A stretch of 64,000 bases of DNA, from assembly GCA_965661265.1 (NCBI GenBank), contig CBFIDE010000002.1, positions 98,827 to 162,826 of the forward strand, written 5' to 3'. Source of the stretch: CBFIDE01 sp965661265. GTDB lineage: Bacteria; Bacteroidota; Bacteroidia; Flavobacteriales; Schleiferiaceae. The notes beneath the pieces were generated by a model that was not told the origin of the DNA, searched no databases, and saw only the letters and a list, made by a program, of their open reading frames with translations. Below are positions 34,606-44,377 of this stretch, piece by piece. Position 1 is the first letter of the stretch. Each line of letters begins with the position of its first letter. Made by a program: the position numbers and the translations under genes.

Positions 34606-37600
34606 CTGAAAAAGCACATTTCCATATTAGTTTTTTGCTTGATTTCCATAGTTGAAATGCAAGCTAGCTGCGTTCCAGTTGTAAAGCTGGGTGGTCAGAT
34701 TAGCTTTTGCCAAGGGAATTCAATTATTTTAAATGCCACTAATGCAAACAGTAGTTATTATTGGAGTACGGGTGCAACTACACCTACCATCACTGTTTCA
34801 CAGTCAGGGGTTTATTGGGTAAATGTAGCTAATAGCTGCGGTACGGATAGAGATACTGTACTCATTGTTGTTGATCAACCCCTTAATTTAAACTTAGGAA
34901 ATCCAAGGCCAATCTGTTCTTCAGGAGACACTCTAAGTGCTCCTGACATTCCAGGAATGACATATTTATGGAGTACGGGTGATACTACTTCAAGCATATT
35001 TATCAATCAGGCAGGTAATTATAATGTCACAGTAATAAATTCCTGTGGCACTTTCAAGGACAGTGTGGTATTAACTTCTGTAAATCCGCCTAATCCATAC
35101 TTAGGGCCAGATATAATAAAATGCGATGCCAGTCCTGTAAGCTTGAGTGTTAATGCTCCAGGGTCAAGCATTAGTTGGAGTACTGGGGCACAGGGTAATA
35201 ATACAGATGTTACAAGTTCAGGAAAGTATTGGGTTAGATTGACGAATGCTTGTGGGGTATATTCTGATACCATAAATATTAAATATTCTGATGGAGTTTC
35301 CTTGGATTTAGGTGACACTCTAGGTTTATGTCCTGGAGGAACAATTGTTTTAGATGCTAATGCTTTTGGAGGTGCAATACTCTGGAGTACTGGAGCTGTA
35401 AGTAGGACGATACAAATAAGTCAGACTGGAAAATATTGGGTAAGATATACTGATAATTGTGGTGTGTGGAGTGATACTGTAGAAGTAGTTCCAACAGGAA
35501 ATTTAACTGTAGACTTAGGTAATGATACTTCATTCTGCAAGGGTAGTTCTGTACTATTAGATGCTCAAAATAAATACAGCACTTATTTATGGAATACAGG
35601 AGATATAAAACAAACATTAGTCACCAATCAACCCGGAACTTATTGGGTTAGAGTTGATAATGGATGTGGAGTAGTTACGGATACAATTGTATTGGATACG
35701 ATTAGCTATCCAAAACCAGGTATAAAGGATTTAGAAGGAATTTGTAGAAATGGGGTGCGCCAAATGGACGCTGGTGATTGGGGTCCCGAGACAAAGTATC
35801 TCTGGAATAACGGAGATACAACAAGGTATTCTGACTATACAGTACCCGATTCTGCCTGGGTGTTAGTAACAAATAGATGTGCCTCTGTTCTTAAAAAGTT
35901 TAAACTAGTGTTTGTTGATCCTCTAGTTTTTGATATCGGGACTGACACTATTCTTTGTGCAGATTCATTACGACTTTCAACAGGATTAATTAAAAGCGAT
36001 TTAATAGATATTTCTTGGAGTACAAATGAAACTGAACCATCGATCTTAGTAACCGGCTCTGGAGCTTATAATGTTGTTGCAACTAATGCCTGTGGAAGTG
36101 TTTCTAGATCAATAATGGTGGAGTTCTTAAATCCTCCAAGGGAAATTGAAGTGGATCAAATTTCCTTTTGTCAAGGAACGCCCATAAACTTGAGCATGCT
36201 TTTTCAGTCATATACTAGTTATTTATGGAGTACTGGGGATACTTCTAATAGTATCACTGTCAATACAGCGGGGGTCTATTCTGTGATTGCCTTAAATGCG
36301 TGTGATACTATAAGGGATAGTGTAACTGTAAAGATGGATCGCCCTGTAAATATAGACTTAGGGGTAGATAGAGTCTATTGCGAGCCACATGTAGAGCTGT
36401 TGAGCCTAGCGTCCGAAAGTTTATTGCTGGATAGTTTGCGGTGGTCTAATGGAAGTAGAAATGCAGTATTGCCAGTAACTAAAACTGGAATGTATTGGGT
36501 TGAGGCATGGAATTCTTGTGGAACCTTTAGAGATACAGTGATAATTGTAATTAACGAACTCCCTGATAGAAAACTTAACGACACTAATTATTGTATCGGC
36601 TCTAGCGTGGTGCTCAATGTTAAGCAGAAGATTCCTCAAACGACCTATTTATGGAGTACTAATAGTACAGATACTTCAATTATCGTCTCAAGCCCAGGAT
36701 GGTACTGGGTAGATCTAACAAATTCTTGTGGAACAATTAGAGATTCTGTGTATGTTACAGAAGATAATCCCTTGGTCAATCTAGATTTAGGGAATGATAC
36801 CGTCTTTTGCCGGGGTAATATTCTATTAGATCCTGGATATATGCCAGGTGTTTCTTATCGATGGTTTAATAATAGCCGTGCTCAAACTCAGCTTATTACT
36901 CAATCCGGCACCTATTATCTGGATGTAACCAATGCTTGTGGAAAGTTCTCGGATACTATTGAAGTGCTAATTACTGGTCCTCCTAAAGTGGTTTTAGGCA
37001 CTCAAGTGCGATTTTGTGAGGGTATCGGATTTAACCTTGATGCCAAAAATCCTGGAAGTACTTATAAATGGAATACCGGAGATTCAACCCAATCAATACT
37101 TATTGATACCAGCGGGACCTACGTAGTTACAATAGAAAATGATTGTGGATTTTTAATAGATTCTGTTGAGGTGATTGTTGATGAAAGAATGGACTCTTTA
37201 GATTTAGGAGTTGACACCTTAATCTGCAGAGGGCAAAGCCTAACATTGCGTAATCCTTTTCCTTTGGCCACAGCTCAATGGCAGAATGGCTTTAATGGAG
37301 ATTATATAGTTGTAACAGAATCAGGGCGCTATTGGTTAAGGTTAGAAAATACATGTGGAGTTTGGAGTGACACCATAGATATAATAGTTGAGGAGATTCC
37401 TGTTTTTGATATTAGAGATACTGTTTTATGTGCTTTAGGAGGCTCGGTGTTCTTGAGTGGGCCGGATGCTATGACCTCTTATTTGTGGAGTAGCGGGCAA
37501 GGATCGGCGGAAGCCACAATAAACCAAGCTGGAAAGTACTGGTTAAAAGTAACTAATCAATGCTTTAGCTATACCGACACATTCTATGTTAATAATGAAT

Positions 37601-38304
37601 ATCCAATTGATATTGATCTAGGGCCAGACACGAGTTTTTGTTCAGGAGGATCTTTTACTATTCAATCTAATGTGACTGATTATGATGTTCATTGGTCTAA
37701 TGCCACTATAGGTCAGGGCAGGACAGTAGATAAATCCGGCACTTATGTAGCTTGGGCACAAAATAGTTGTGGAATATTCTCTGATACGATTGAAGTGCAA
37801 TTCCATCTAGATATAAATCCTCCGGATTTTGACACTACCGTTTGTGATGGTGACACCGCTTATATCAACCTATCCCGGTTCCCGTATTCTTATGAGTGGT
37901 TTGACGGCTCAACAGAAAAGGTAAAAGCCTTTTGGCAAGAGGGGGATTATGTGCTGAATATTACAAATAAGTGCGGTGAGTATGAGAAGTTATTTTCAGT
38001 TGAATATATCAATTGCGAGTGCCCTTTCTTTGTGGCAGACGCTTTTACTCCAAATGGCGACAATCTAAATGATTTCTTTGATGTAGGCTATGACTGCGAC
38101 CTATTCAATTATTCAATACGAATTTTTGATAGATGGGGTCAAATGATTTTTAACTCCAATGATGTAAATGACCCTTGGGATGGCACCAGAAACGGGGAGG
38201 ATGTTCCATTAGGTGTTTATTACTTTGAGATAAACTTTGATTATAAAGACCATAACCTAGTGCGTAAATCCAAACACACAGGGACACTCACTCTTATACG
38301 ATAG
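34606..38304 (+). CDS. Giant multi-repeat surface protein with T9SS type B sorting domain
   Basis: About 1232 aa. Sixteen diverged repeats of roughly 70-85 aa run from about residue 20 to 1140; each holds a Trp turn (YLWSTGDT type), GxYWV and an NxCGxxxDT end, as in CHU_C/gliding-associated adhesin-like proteins. The C-terminus (FTPNGDNLNDFF, IRIFDRWGQMIF, PLGVYYFEI) is the gliding-motility-associated type B T9SS sorting domain. Start choice: no ATG exists in frame. Open sequence upstream of the first TTG (34639) encodes a signal peptide (KKHISILVFCLISIVEMQA), so I place the start at CTG 34606 (or CTG 34600). Likely a surface adhesin or matrix protein; ligand unknown. Confidence 0.82.
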   Translation: MKKHISILVFCLISIVEMQASCVPVVKLGGQISFCQGNSIILNATNANSSYYWSTGATTPTITVSQSGVYWVNVANSCGTDRDTVLIVVDQPLNLNLGNPRPICSSGDTLSAPDIPGMTYLWSTGDTTSSIFINQAGNYNVTVINSCGTFKDSVVLTSVNPPNPYLGPDIIKCDASPVSLSVNAPGSSISWSTGAQGNNTDVTSSGKYWVRLTNACGVYSDTINIKYSDGVSLDLGDTLGLCPGGTIVLDANAFGGAILWSTGAVSRTIQISQTGKYWVRYTDNCGVWSDTVEVVPTGNLTVDLGNDTSFCKGSSVLLDAQNKYSTYLWNTGDIKQTLVTNQPGTYWVRVDNGCGVVTDTIVLDTISYPKPGIKDLEGICRNGVRQMDAGDWGPETKYLWNNGDTTRYSDYTVPDSAWVLVTNRCASVLKKFKLVFVDPLVFDIGTDTILCADSLRLSTGLIKSDLIDISWSTNETEPSILVTGSGAYNVVATNACGSVSRSIMVEFLNPPREIEVDQISFCQGTPINLSMLFQSYTSYLWSTGDTSNSITVNTAGVYSVIALNACDTIRDSVTVKMDRPVNIDLGVDRVYCEPHVELLSLASESLLLDSLRWSNGSRNAVLPVTKTGMYWVEAWNSCGTFRDTVIIVINELPDRKLNDTNYCIGSSVVLNVKQKIPQTTYLWSTNSTDTSIIVSSPGWYWVDLTNSCGTIRDSVYVTEDNPLVNLDLGNDTVFCRGNILLDPGYMPGVSYRWFNNSRAQTQLITQSGTYYLDVTNACGKFSDTIEVLITGPPKVVLGTQVRFCEGIGFNLDAKNPGSTYKWNTGDSTQSILIDTSGTYVVTIENDCGFLIDSVEVIVDERMDSLDLGVDTLICRGQSLTLRNPFPLATAQWQNGFNGDYIVVTESGRYWLRLENTCGVWSDTIDIIVEEIPVFDIRDTVLCALGGSVFLSGPDAMTSYLWSSGQGSAEATINQAGKYWLKVTNQCFSYTDTFYVNNEYPIDIDLGPDTSFCSGGSFTIQSNVTDYDVHWSNATIGQGRTVDKSGTYVAWAQNSCGIFSDTIEVQFHLDINPPDFDTTVCDGDTAYINLSRFPYSYEWFDGSTEKVKAFWQEGDYVLNITNKCGEYEKLFSVEYINCECPFFVADAFTPNGDNLNDFFDVGYDCDLFNYSIRIFDRWGQMIFNSNDVNDPWDGTRNGEDVPLGVYYFEINFDYKDHNLVRKSKHTGTLTLIR

Positions 38305-38347
38305 AGAATCTTCCGGCATTATTAATTCTAAAATTTAATCTTCTTCA

Positions 38348-38355
38348 TACCTTTG
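38348..38355 (+). promoter_or_regulatory. -7 promoter element of thiL, leaderless layout
   Basis: TACCTTTG ends four bases before the thiL ATG at 38360, so the transcript should start at or next to the start codon. Confidence 0.55.
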
Positions 38356-38359
38356 CCTC

Positions 38360-39415
38360 ATGGCAGAAAATCAAGAAGAGAAATTTACTCCCCTAGATAA
38401 ATTGGGCGAGTTTGGACTTATAAAGGAGCTTACAAAGAATCTAAATATTAAAAATGCATCTACCCTTGAAGGTATTGGTGATGACGCTGCGGTATTAGAT
38501 TTTGAAAATCAACAGACCGTTGTAAGTACAGATTTGTTGGTAGAAGGTGTTCATTTTGACTTTACTTATGTGCCTCCAAAGCACCTTGGATATAAGGCAA
38601 TCGTTGTCAATTTATCAGATATCTATGCCATGAATGCTAAGCCTACTCAAGTAGTGGTTAGTATTGCCATATCTAATAGATTTGGTTTGGAATTTATGCA
38701 GGAAATTTACGAGGGAATGCATTTGGCTTGTGAGAATTATGGTGTCGATTTAGTGGGTGGAGATACAAGTACTTCTTTTTCTGGTATGACTATTTCTGTC
38801 ACGGCCATGGGTGTTGCAGATGAAAAGGATATCGTTTACAGAAAGGGTGCCAAGGATACTGATTTACTTGTAATGAGTGGAGATATAGGTGGCGCTTATT
38901 TGGGTCTTCAGCTTTTAGAGAGAGAGAAGCAAGTTTATATGGATGATCGCTCCATGCAGCCTGACTTAACGGGCAATGAGTACGTTCTTCAAAGACAACT
39001 TAAGCCTGAAGCAAGAAAGGATATCATTGATACATTAAAGGCGCTTGATGTGAAGCCTACATCAATGATTGATATTTCTGACGGACTGAGCTCTGAGATT
39101 TTACATTTATGTGAAAAATCAAAGGTTGGAATGCGTTTAATGGAGGATAAAATTCCATTGGATCCTTCTATTTACAGAATATGTGAAGAGTTCAATTTAA
39201 ATACCACCACGGTAGCTTTAAGTGGGGGTGAAGATTACGAACTTTTGTTCACTATTAGACTTGAAGATCATGATAAAATCAAGGCAAACCCAAATATGAC
39301 GGTTATAGGTTATGTCACTCATGAAGATGAGGGAGCTAATTTAATCACAAGAGATAATAGAGCAATTCCTCTTACTGCTCAAGGTTGGAACCCTTTATTA
39401 AACAGTAATTCTTAA
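38360..39415 (+). CDS. thiL: Thiamine-monophosphate kinase
   Basis: 351 aa. AIR-synthase fold with GIGDDAAVL near 41-49, VSTDLLVEGVHFD near 56-68, VVNLSDIYAMNAKP near 84 and VGGDTS near 131-136, the Mg/ATP and substrate loops of ThiL. It makes thiamine diphosphate from thiamine monophosphate. Its stop codon overlaps that of the converging hydrolase gene by four bases (TTAA). Confidence 0.96.
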   Translation: MAENQEEKFTPLDKLGEFGLIKELTKNLNIKNASTLEGIGDDAAVLDFENQQTVVSTDLLVEGVHFDFTYVPPKHLGYKAIVVNLSDIYAMNAKPTQVVVSIAISNRFGLEFMQEIYEGMHLACENYGVDLVGGDTSTSFSGMTISVTAMGVADEKDIVYRKGAKDTDLLVMSGDIGGAYLGLQLLEREKQVYMDDRSMQPDLTGNEYVLQRQLKPEARKDIIDTLKALDVKPTSMIDISDGLSSEILHLCEKSKVGMRLMEDKIPLDPSIYRICEEFNLNTTTVALSGGEDYELLFTIRLEDHDKIKANPNMTVIGYVTHEDEGANLITRDNRAIPLTAQGWNPLLNSNS

Positions 39416-40197
39416 GAAGCCTTGTTTAGGAAATTTCTAATTTCAGCAAAGCATACATCTTGCTCTTCAATATGGCTCATATGACCATCGTTTAGAATTA
39501 GAGCTTGAACAGCAGTGGCTTCAAGCTGTTCCTTTAAACTTGAGAATGCCAGAATAGGATCGTTTTTAGCTGCTATCATTAGAATAGGGAAAGGCGCAAA
39601 GTGCAGAATCACTTCTCTGTCCATTCTGTTTTTCATCCCTTCTAGTGCAGCGATAATTCCTTGAGTTGGAGTTTTTAATGCTTCTTTTTTGACTTCTTGG
39701 AGCTTCTCGCGATAGATTTTTCTATTCTTTGCGCGGAATAGGTTGGTGATACCGGCGCTTACAAAAGTGGAGGCTGAGCGCTTTACTAAAGCAATAGCTC
39801 TATTCCTATCTTTTTGTTTTTCCGGACTATCCGCTTTTGCCGTGCTATTCATTAGAATAAGACTTCTAAAAGAATCAGGGACCACCTCAGCTGCTGCCAA
39901 TGCTACATAGCCACCCATGCTATGGCCAATAAAGTGTGCCTTTTTTATTTTAAGGTGTTTCAAAAGTTCCAATACCATCTTAGACATTTCCTCCATTGAG
40001 TGCACATATGCTAGGCAATCAGAAGAGCCATGGCCAGGGAGGTCAATTTGAATGGTTCTGAATTTTTTTGGAAGAAAATCTACAAGCTCATTCCACATTT
40101 TTTTGTTCTCAAGAAATCCATGCAGAAGCACAACTGCTTGACCTTTGCCTTGATCTATATATGAGAAATCGGCTCCTTTAAATTGGAACTTAGCCAT
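39412..40197 (-). CDS. Alpha/beta hydrolase
   Basis: 261 aa. Catalytic Ser93 in GHSMGG, oxyanion LLHGFLE near 24-30 and a C-terminal His in NDGHMSHIEE near 237-246; the acid is probably Asp in AKNDPILAF. No signal peptide, so cytoplasmic. The substrate is unknown; the family includes esterases and the MenH-like or BioH-like enzymes. It overlaps the aminopeptidase P gene by eight bases, forming a two-gene unit. Confidence 0.88.
   Translation of the reverse strand: MAKFQFKGADFSYIDQGKGQAVVLLHGFLENKKMWNELVDFLPKKFRTIQIDLPGHGSSDCLAYVHSMEEMSKMVLELLKHLKIKKAHFIGHSMGGYVALAAAEVVPDSFRSLILMNSTAKADSPEKQKDRNRAIALVKRSASTFVSAGITNLFRAKNRKIYREKLQEVKKEALKTPTQGIIAALEGMKNRMDREVILHFAPFPILMIAAKNDPILAFSSLKEQLEATAVQALILNDGHMSHIEEQDVCFAEIRNFLNKAS
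39702..39713 (+). repeat. GCTTNNCGCGAT motif copy (NN = CT)
   Basis: Antisense in the alpha/beta hydrolase gene, where the coding strand encodes Tyr-Arg-Glu-Lys. Confidence 0.7.
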
Positions 40198-41479
40198 TCA
40201 TAAAGTCTTCAATTTCATCCACTTCTTTCGGAATACGACTTGTCATATTCAAGTTTTCATGAGTGCCAATTACAATGTCGTCTTCTATTCTTATACCAAT
40301 TCCTTCTTCAGGAATATAAATACCAGGCTCACAAGTAAAGGCATTTCCCACCTCCATTTTTGCAGTCCAAAGACCTACATCATGCACGTCTAATCCTAAG
40401 TAATGACTTGTTCCATGCATAAAATACTTTTTATAGGCAGGCCAATTTGGATCTTGGTTTTTTATGTCGGTTTGATCAATTAATTTCAGTCCAAGCAATT
40501 CGGCTTCCATCAACTTTCCAACTTCTCTATGATAATCATGCAATTGATTTCCTGGGCGCAGCATATCTAGGCTTGCTTTCTGAACTCTTAAAACTGCATT
40601 GTATACATCTTTTTGACGTTGACTAAATTTTCCATTAGCAGGAAAAGCTCTAGTCACATCAGAAGCATAGTTAGCATGCCAGCAGCCACAATCAAACAGA
40701 ACAAGGTCACCATCTTTTAAAGTGTCATTATTCTCGATATAGTGCAATACACAAGCATTAGCTCCGTTAGCAATAATTGGCTCATAGGAGAAGCCTGCAG
40801 AGCCTTGTCTAGTATATTCATGAATAAACTCAGCCTCTAATTCATATTCCATCATTCCAGGCTTCATCATTTTTAGCACACGATGAAAGGCATCAGTATT
40901 TATGTCTGAAGCTTTTTGCATCAGGCTTACTTCAATGGGATGTTTTACAGCACGTAATTTGTGCATTATAGGCTCAGAACGCTTAGTTTCATGCAAAGGA
41001 TAATTTTTCTTGAACCACTTGATAAATCTAGCATCTCTGGTCTCAACTGGGTTGGAGGCTCTGAGATGTTCGTTAGTGTTGAGGTAAACAGATTGAGCTT
41101 GACTCATGAGGTTTTTGAAGATCGATTCAAACTGCTCAAGCCAATATACAGTTTGGATACCTGAATTTAGAACAGCCTGCTTTTTGCTCAGTTTTTCGCC
41201 TTCCCATCGTGCGATTTGGTCGTTTGTTTCTTTCAAGAAAAGGATTTCTCTGTGGGCAGGGTCAAACGCTTCGGGGAAGATCACCAAAATTGACTCTTCT
41301 TGATCGATACTAGAGAGATAGAATATATCCTTGTTTTGAATAAATTTCATGGTACCATCCGCATTAGTTGGCATGATATCATTGCTATTAAAAACAGCTA
41401 AACCTCCTTTGTCTATTTCCTTAACAAACTTTGCTCTATTCTCAATAAAGAGTTCATTTTCTATTCTTGGGTATCTCAT
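40190..41479 (-). CDS. Xaa-Pro aminopeptidase (aminopeptidase P)
   Basis: 429 aa from MRYPRIENELF. The M24 metallopeptidase fold carries the two-metal site: Asp in LVLFDCGCW, Asp in ASDVTRAFP, His in HGTSHYLGLDVHD, Glu in FTCEPGIYIPE and Glu in GIRIEDDI. An N-terminal aminopeptidase P domain (1-150) is present. It removes N-terminal residues before proline. The upstream ATG at 41494 lies inside a TAGATTTG promoter box, so I reject it. Confidence 0.93.
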   Translation of the reverse strand: MRYPRIENELFIENRAKFVKEIDKGGLAVFNSNDIMPTNADGTMKFIQNKDIFYLSSIDQEESILVIFPEAFDPAHREILFLKETNDQIARWEGEKLSKKQAVLNSGIQTVYWLEQFESIFKNLMSQAQSVYLNTNEHLRASNPVETRDARFIKWFKKNYPLHETKRSEPIMHKLRAVKHPIEVSLMQKASDINTDAFHRVLKMMKPGMMEYELEAEFIHEYTRQGSAGFSYEPIIANGANACVLHYIENNDTLKDGDLVLFDCGCWHANYASDVTRAFPANGKFSQRQKDVYNAVLRVQKASLDMLRPGNQLHDYHREVGKLMEAELLGLKLIDQTDIKNQDPNWPAYKKYFMHGTSHYLGLDVHDVGLWTAKMEVGNAFTCEPGIYIPEEGIGIRIEDDIVIGTHENLNMTSRIPKEVDEIEDFMNG

Positions 41480-41493
41480 AAAAAAGCTTTTCA

Positions 41494-41501
41494 CAAATCT
41501 A
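41494..41501 (-). promoter_or_regulatory. -7 promoter element of the aminopeptidase P gene
   Basis: TAGATTTG on the minus strand, 14 bases before the preferred ATG at 41479. It settles the start choice, because the alternative ATG falls within it. Confidence 0.55.
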
Positions 41502-41601
41502 TAATTAATGCTTGAGGAGGCAATGAGATAAGGACTGATATATAAAAATCAAAAACAATAAAAAGGGATTTGTTAATAATGATTCTAAATAAGATACATG
41601 G

Positions 41602-41632
41602 TTGATGTATTGAACTTCAAGGATTATCTTTG
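41602..41632 (+). promoter_or_regulatory. Promoter of sdhCAB
   Basis: TTG at 41602-41604 and TATCTTTG at 41625-41632 with 20 bases between them; the leader to the sdhC ATG is about 20 bases and A-rich. Confidence 0.65.
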
Positions 41633-41658
41633 GTGTCTTAAAAAATAAAACAAATCAT

Positions 41659-42345
41659 ATGGCTTCAACAGGAATCCTTGGTTCATCAATAGTTAAGAAG
41701 TATTGGATGGCTTTGACAGGACTCTTTTTAATCTCCTTTTTAATCGTTCACTTGATCGGAAATTTACAGCTTCTGAATTTAAGTAAGGAGGGACAAGAGC
41801 AGTTTAATATTTATGCGAAGTTTATGACAAGCTTTCCATTGATAAAAATTACGTCCTACTTATTGTATTTCAGTATTCTTTTCCATGCATTTGACGGAAT
41901 TGTTTTGACGATCCAAAACAGAAAGGCAAGGCCTGATAAGTATACCTACAGTAGACCTGATAAGAACAGTATTTGGGCTTCCAGAAATATGGGCTTATTG
42001 GGAACCATTGTATTGGCTTTCATTGTTCTGCATATGGGACAGTTCTGGTATGTTATGCATTGGGGAGAAATAGGAATCGATGCTTTAGGAAACAAAGACT
42101 TAGCAACTGTTGTTATATCAACATATAAAGATGCTTCTATGGGAATTGTATTTGTATTGCTTTATGTAATCGCAATGGCAGCCGTTGGCTTTCACTTATG
42201 GCATGGCTTTGCGTCTAGTTTTCAAACATTAGGACTGAATCACCCTAGATACAATGGACTTATTAGTATAGTTGGAAAAACATTTTCAGTAATTGTGCCT
42301 TTGGCTTTCGCCATCATACCGGTATATATTTATATGAACGCTTAA
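41659..42345 (+). CDS. sdhC: Succinate dehydrogenase cytochrome b subunit
   Basis: 228 aa with five transmembrane helices and several His on helix ends (LIVHLIGNL; ILFHAFDGI; LHMGQFWYVMHW; VGFHLWHGF) for the two b haems. This is the single-subunit cytochrome b type that faces menaquinone, as in other Bacteroidota complex II. It leads a three-gene operon with sdhA (13 bases later) and sdhB. Confidence 0.95.
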   Translation: MASTGILGSSIVKKYWMALTGLFLISFLIVHLIGNLQLLNLSKEGQEQFNIYAKFMTSFPLIKITSYLLYFSILFHAFDGIVLTIQNRKARPDKYTYSRPDKNSIWASRNMGLLGTIVLAFIVLHMGQFWYVMHWGEIGIDALGNKDLATVVISTYKDASMGIVFVLLYVIAMAAVGFHLWHGFASSFQTLGLNHPRYNGLISIVGKTFSVIVPLAFAIIPVYIYMNA

Positions 42346-42358
42346 AAGAATTAGAGAT

Positions 42359-44359
42359 ATGAAGTTAGATGCTAGAATTCCAGAAGGGCCAGTAGAGAGT
42401 AAATGGCGCTCACATAAGAGTAGTATTAAGCTAGTCAACCCAGCTAATAAAAGACATATTGATGTTATAGTTATTGGAACTGGCTTAGCAGGAAGTGCTG
42501 CTGCAGCTTCTCTTGGTGAAATGGGCTATAATGTAAAGGCGTTCTGTTTCCAGGATAGTCCAAGAAGAGCCCACTCAATTGCGGCTCAAGGTGGTATTAA
42601 TGCCGCAAAGAATTATCAAAATGATGGTGATTCTATTTACAGATTATTCTATGATACCGTAAAAGGAGGAGACTATAGATCGCGAGAAGCAAATGTTTAT
42701 AGACTTGCTGAAGTATCAACAAATATAATTGACCAAGCTGTTGCTCAGGGTGTTCCATTTGCAAGAGATTACGGTGGTTTATTAGACAATAGATCATTTG
42801 GTGGTGTGCAGGTTAGTAGAACGTTTTATGCTAAAGGTCAGACAGGTCAACAATTGTTATTAGGTGCTTATTCAGCATTGTCTAGGCAAATAGCCAAAGG
42901 AAAAGTAAAAATGTACAGCCGTCATGAAATGATGGATGTGGTAGTAATTAATGGAAAGGCAAGAGGAATTATTGCTAAGAACTTAATTACTGGAGAATTA
43001 GAAAGACATAGTGCTCATGCAGTAGTAGTTTGTTCTGGTGGATACGGAAATGTATTCTTCCTCTCAACTAATGCAATGGGATCTAATGTTTCAGCTGCAT
43101 GGAAAATCCACCGTAAGGGGGCCTTCTTTGCAAACCCTTGTTATACGCAAATTCACCCTACATGTATTCCAGTTTCTGGAGATCATCAATCTAAGTTGAC
43201 CTTGATGTCTGAGTCCTTAAGGAATGATGGTAGAATTTGGGTGCCTAAAGATATTAAGGATGCTGAAGCAATCAGGGCTGGCAAATTAAAGCCGACGGCC
43301 TTAAGTGAAGATAAAAGAGATTATTACTTAGAAAGAAGGTATCCATCTTTTGGAAATCTTGTGCCAAGGGACGTAGCTTCTAGAGCTGCAAAAGAAAGAT
43401 GTGATGCTGGCTTTGGAGTAAATACTACTGGACAGGCAGTATATTTAGATTTTGCTGATGCGATCATGAGATATGGCCGTACAGAGGCAACTTTACAAGG
43501 TTTAGAAAATCCAACGGATGCTCAAATCAAAGAATTAGGTACCAAAGTAGTGGAAGCTAAGTATGGTAACTTATTTGCGATGTATGAGAAAATTCAGGAT
43601 GATAATCCATATGAAACACCGATGATGATTTATCCAGCAGTACACTATACTATGGGTGGTGTTTGGGTTGATTATAACTTAATGACAACCGTTCCTGGTC
43701 TATACGCACTTGGAGAAGCTAACTTCTCTGATCATGGAGCTAATAGATTAGGAGCATCTGCGCTAATGCAGGGTCTAGCTGATGGATACTTTGTTATTCC
43801 TTATACAATTGGTGACTACTTAGCTGATGAGATCAGTACTGGTTCTATCCCAACAGATAGTCCAGAGTTTGTAGAGGCAGAAAAATCAGTTCAGGCTGCA
43901 CTGGAGAAGCTAATCACTGCTAAAGGAGAAAACACAGTAGATTACTACCATAAGATTTTAGGTAAAATCATGTGGGAGAAATGTGGAATGAGTAGAAATG
44001 CTGAAGGTCTTAAAGAGGCAATTAGTGAAATACAAGCATTAAGAGCAGAATTCTGGGATAAGGTTAAAGTTCCCGGAAAAATTAACGAAACTAATCCAGA
44101 ATTGGACAAAGCAATGAGAGTTGCTGACTTCCTAGAGTTAGGAGAGTTGATGTGCCTAGATGCCCTTACTAGAGAAGAATCTGCTGGAGGTCACTTTAGA
44201 GAAGAGTATCAAACTGAAGACGGAGAGGCATTAAGAAGAGATGATGAGTTTGCATTTGTTTCTGCTTGGGAGTCCAAGGGTACACCTGCTGAATCAGTGC
44301 TTCATAAGGAGGAGTTAGTTTTTGAAAATATTGAGTTGAAAACAAGAAGTTATAAGTAA
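42359..44359 (+). CDS. sdhA: Succinate dehydrogenase flavoprotein subunit
   Basis: 666 aa. FAD site VIGTGLAGSAAAASL near 40-54; covalent-flavin region PRRAHSIAAQGGINA near 76-90; substrate loop IHPTCIP near 263; and HYTMGGVWVDY and GANRLGASALMQG near 430-470. Oxidises succinate to fumarate in the TCA cycle and passes electrons to SdhB. Length is typical of the Bacteroidota/epsilon type with its extra C-terminal helices. Confidence 0.97.
   Translation: MKLDARIPEGPVESKWRSHKSSIKLVNPANKRHIDVIVIGTGLAGSAAAASLGEMGYNVKAFCFQDSPRRAHSIAAQGGINAAKNYQNDGDSIYRLFYDTVKGGDYRSREANVYRLAEVSTNIIDQAVAQGVPFARDYGGLLDNRSFGGVQVSRTFYAKGQTGQQLLLGAYSALSRQIAKGKVKMYSRHEMMDVVVINGKARGIIAKNLITGELERHSAHAVVVCSGGYGNVFFLSTNAMGSNVSAAWKIHRKGAFFANPCYTQIHPTCIPVSGDHQSKLTLMSESLRNDGRIWVPKDIKDAEAIRAGKLKPTALSEDKRDYYLERRYPSFGNLVPRDVASRAAKERCDAGFGVNTTGQAVYLDFADAIMRYGRTEATLQGLENPTDAQIKELGTKVVEAKYGNLFAMYEKIQDDNPYETPMMIYPAVHYTMGGVWVDYNLMTTVPGLYALGEANFSDHGANRLGASALMQGLADGYFVIPYTIGDYLADEISTGSIPTDSPEFVEAEKSVQAALEKLITAKGENTVDYYHKILGKIMWEKCGMSRNAEGLKEAISEIQALRAEFWDKVKVPGKINETNPELDKAMRVADFLELGELMCLDALTREESAGGHFREEYQTEDGEALRRDDEFAFVSAWESKGTPAESVLHKEELVFENIELKTRSYK
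42679..42690 (-). repeat. GCTTNNCGCGAT motif copy (NN = CT)
   Basis: Antisense in sdhA; the sense codons encode Tyr-Arg-Ser-Arg-Glu-Ala. Confidence 0.7.
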
Positions 44360-44377
44360 AAAGACAAAAGTAGAATT

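Noticed and set aside
34606..38304. Regular repeats that could suggest a CRISPR array or tandem DNA repeat
   Set aside because: The repeats are at protein level, about 75-85 codons long, diverged at DNA level and in one open frame.
38305..38359. Possible thiamine (TPP) riboswitch before thiL
   Set aside because: The gap is only 55 bases, and the promoter lies four bases before the ATG, leaving no leader.
41480..41494. Upstream ATG for aminopeptidase P
   Set aside because: It overlaps the TAGATTTG promoter box and adds residues foreign to the family N-terminus.
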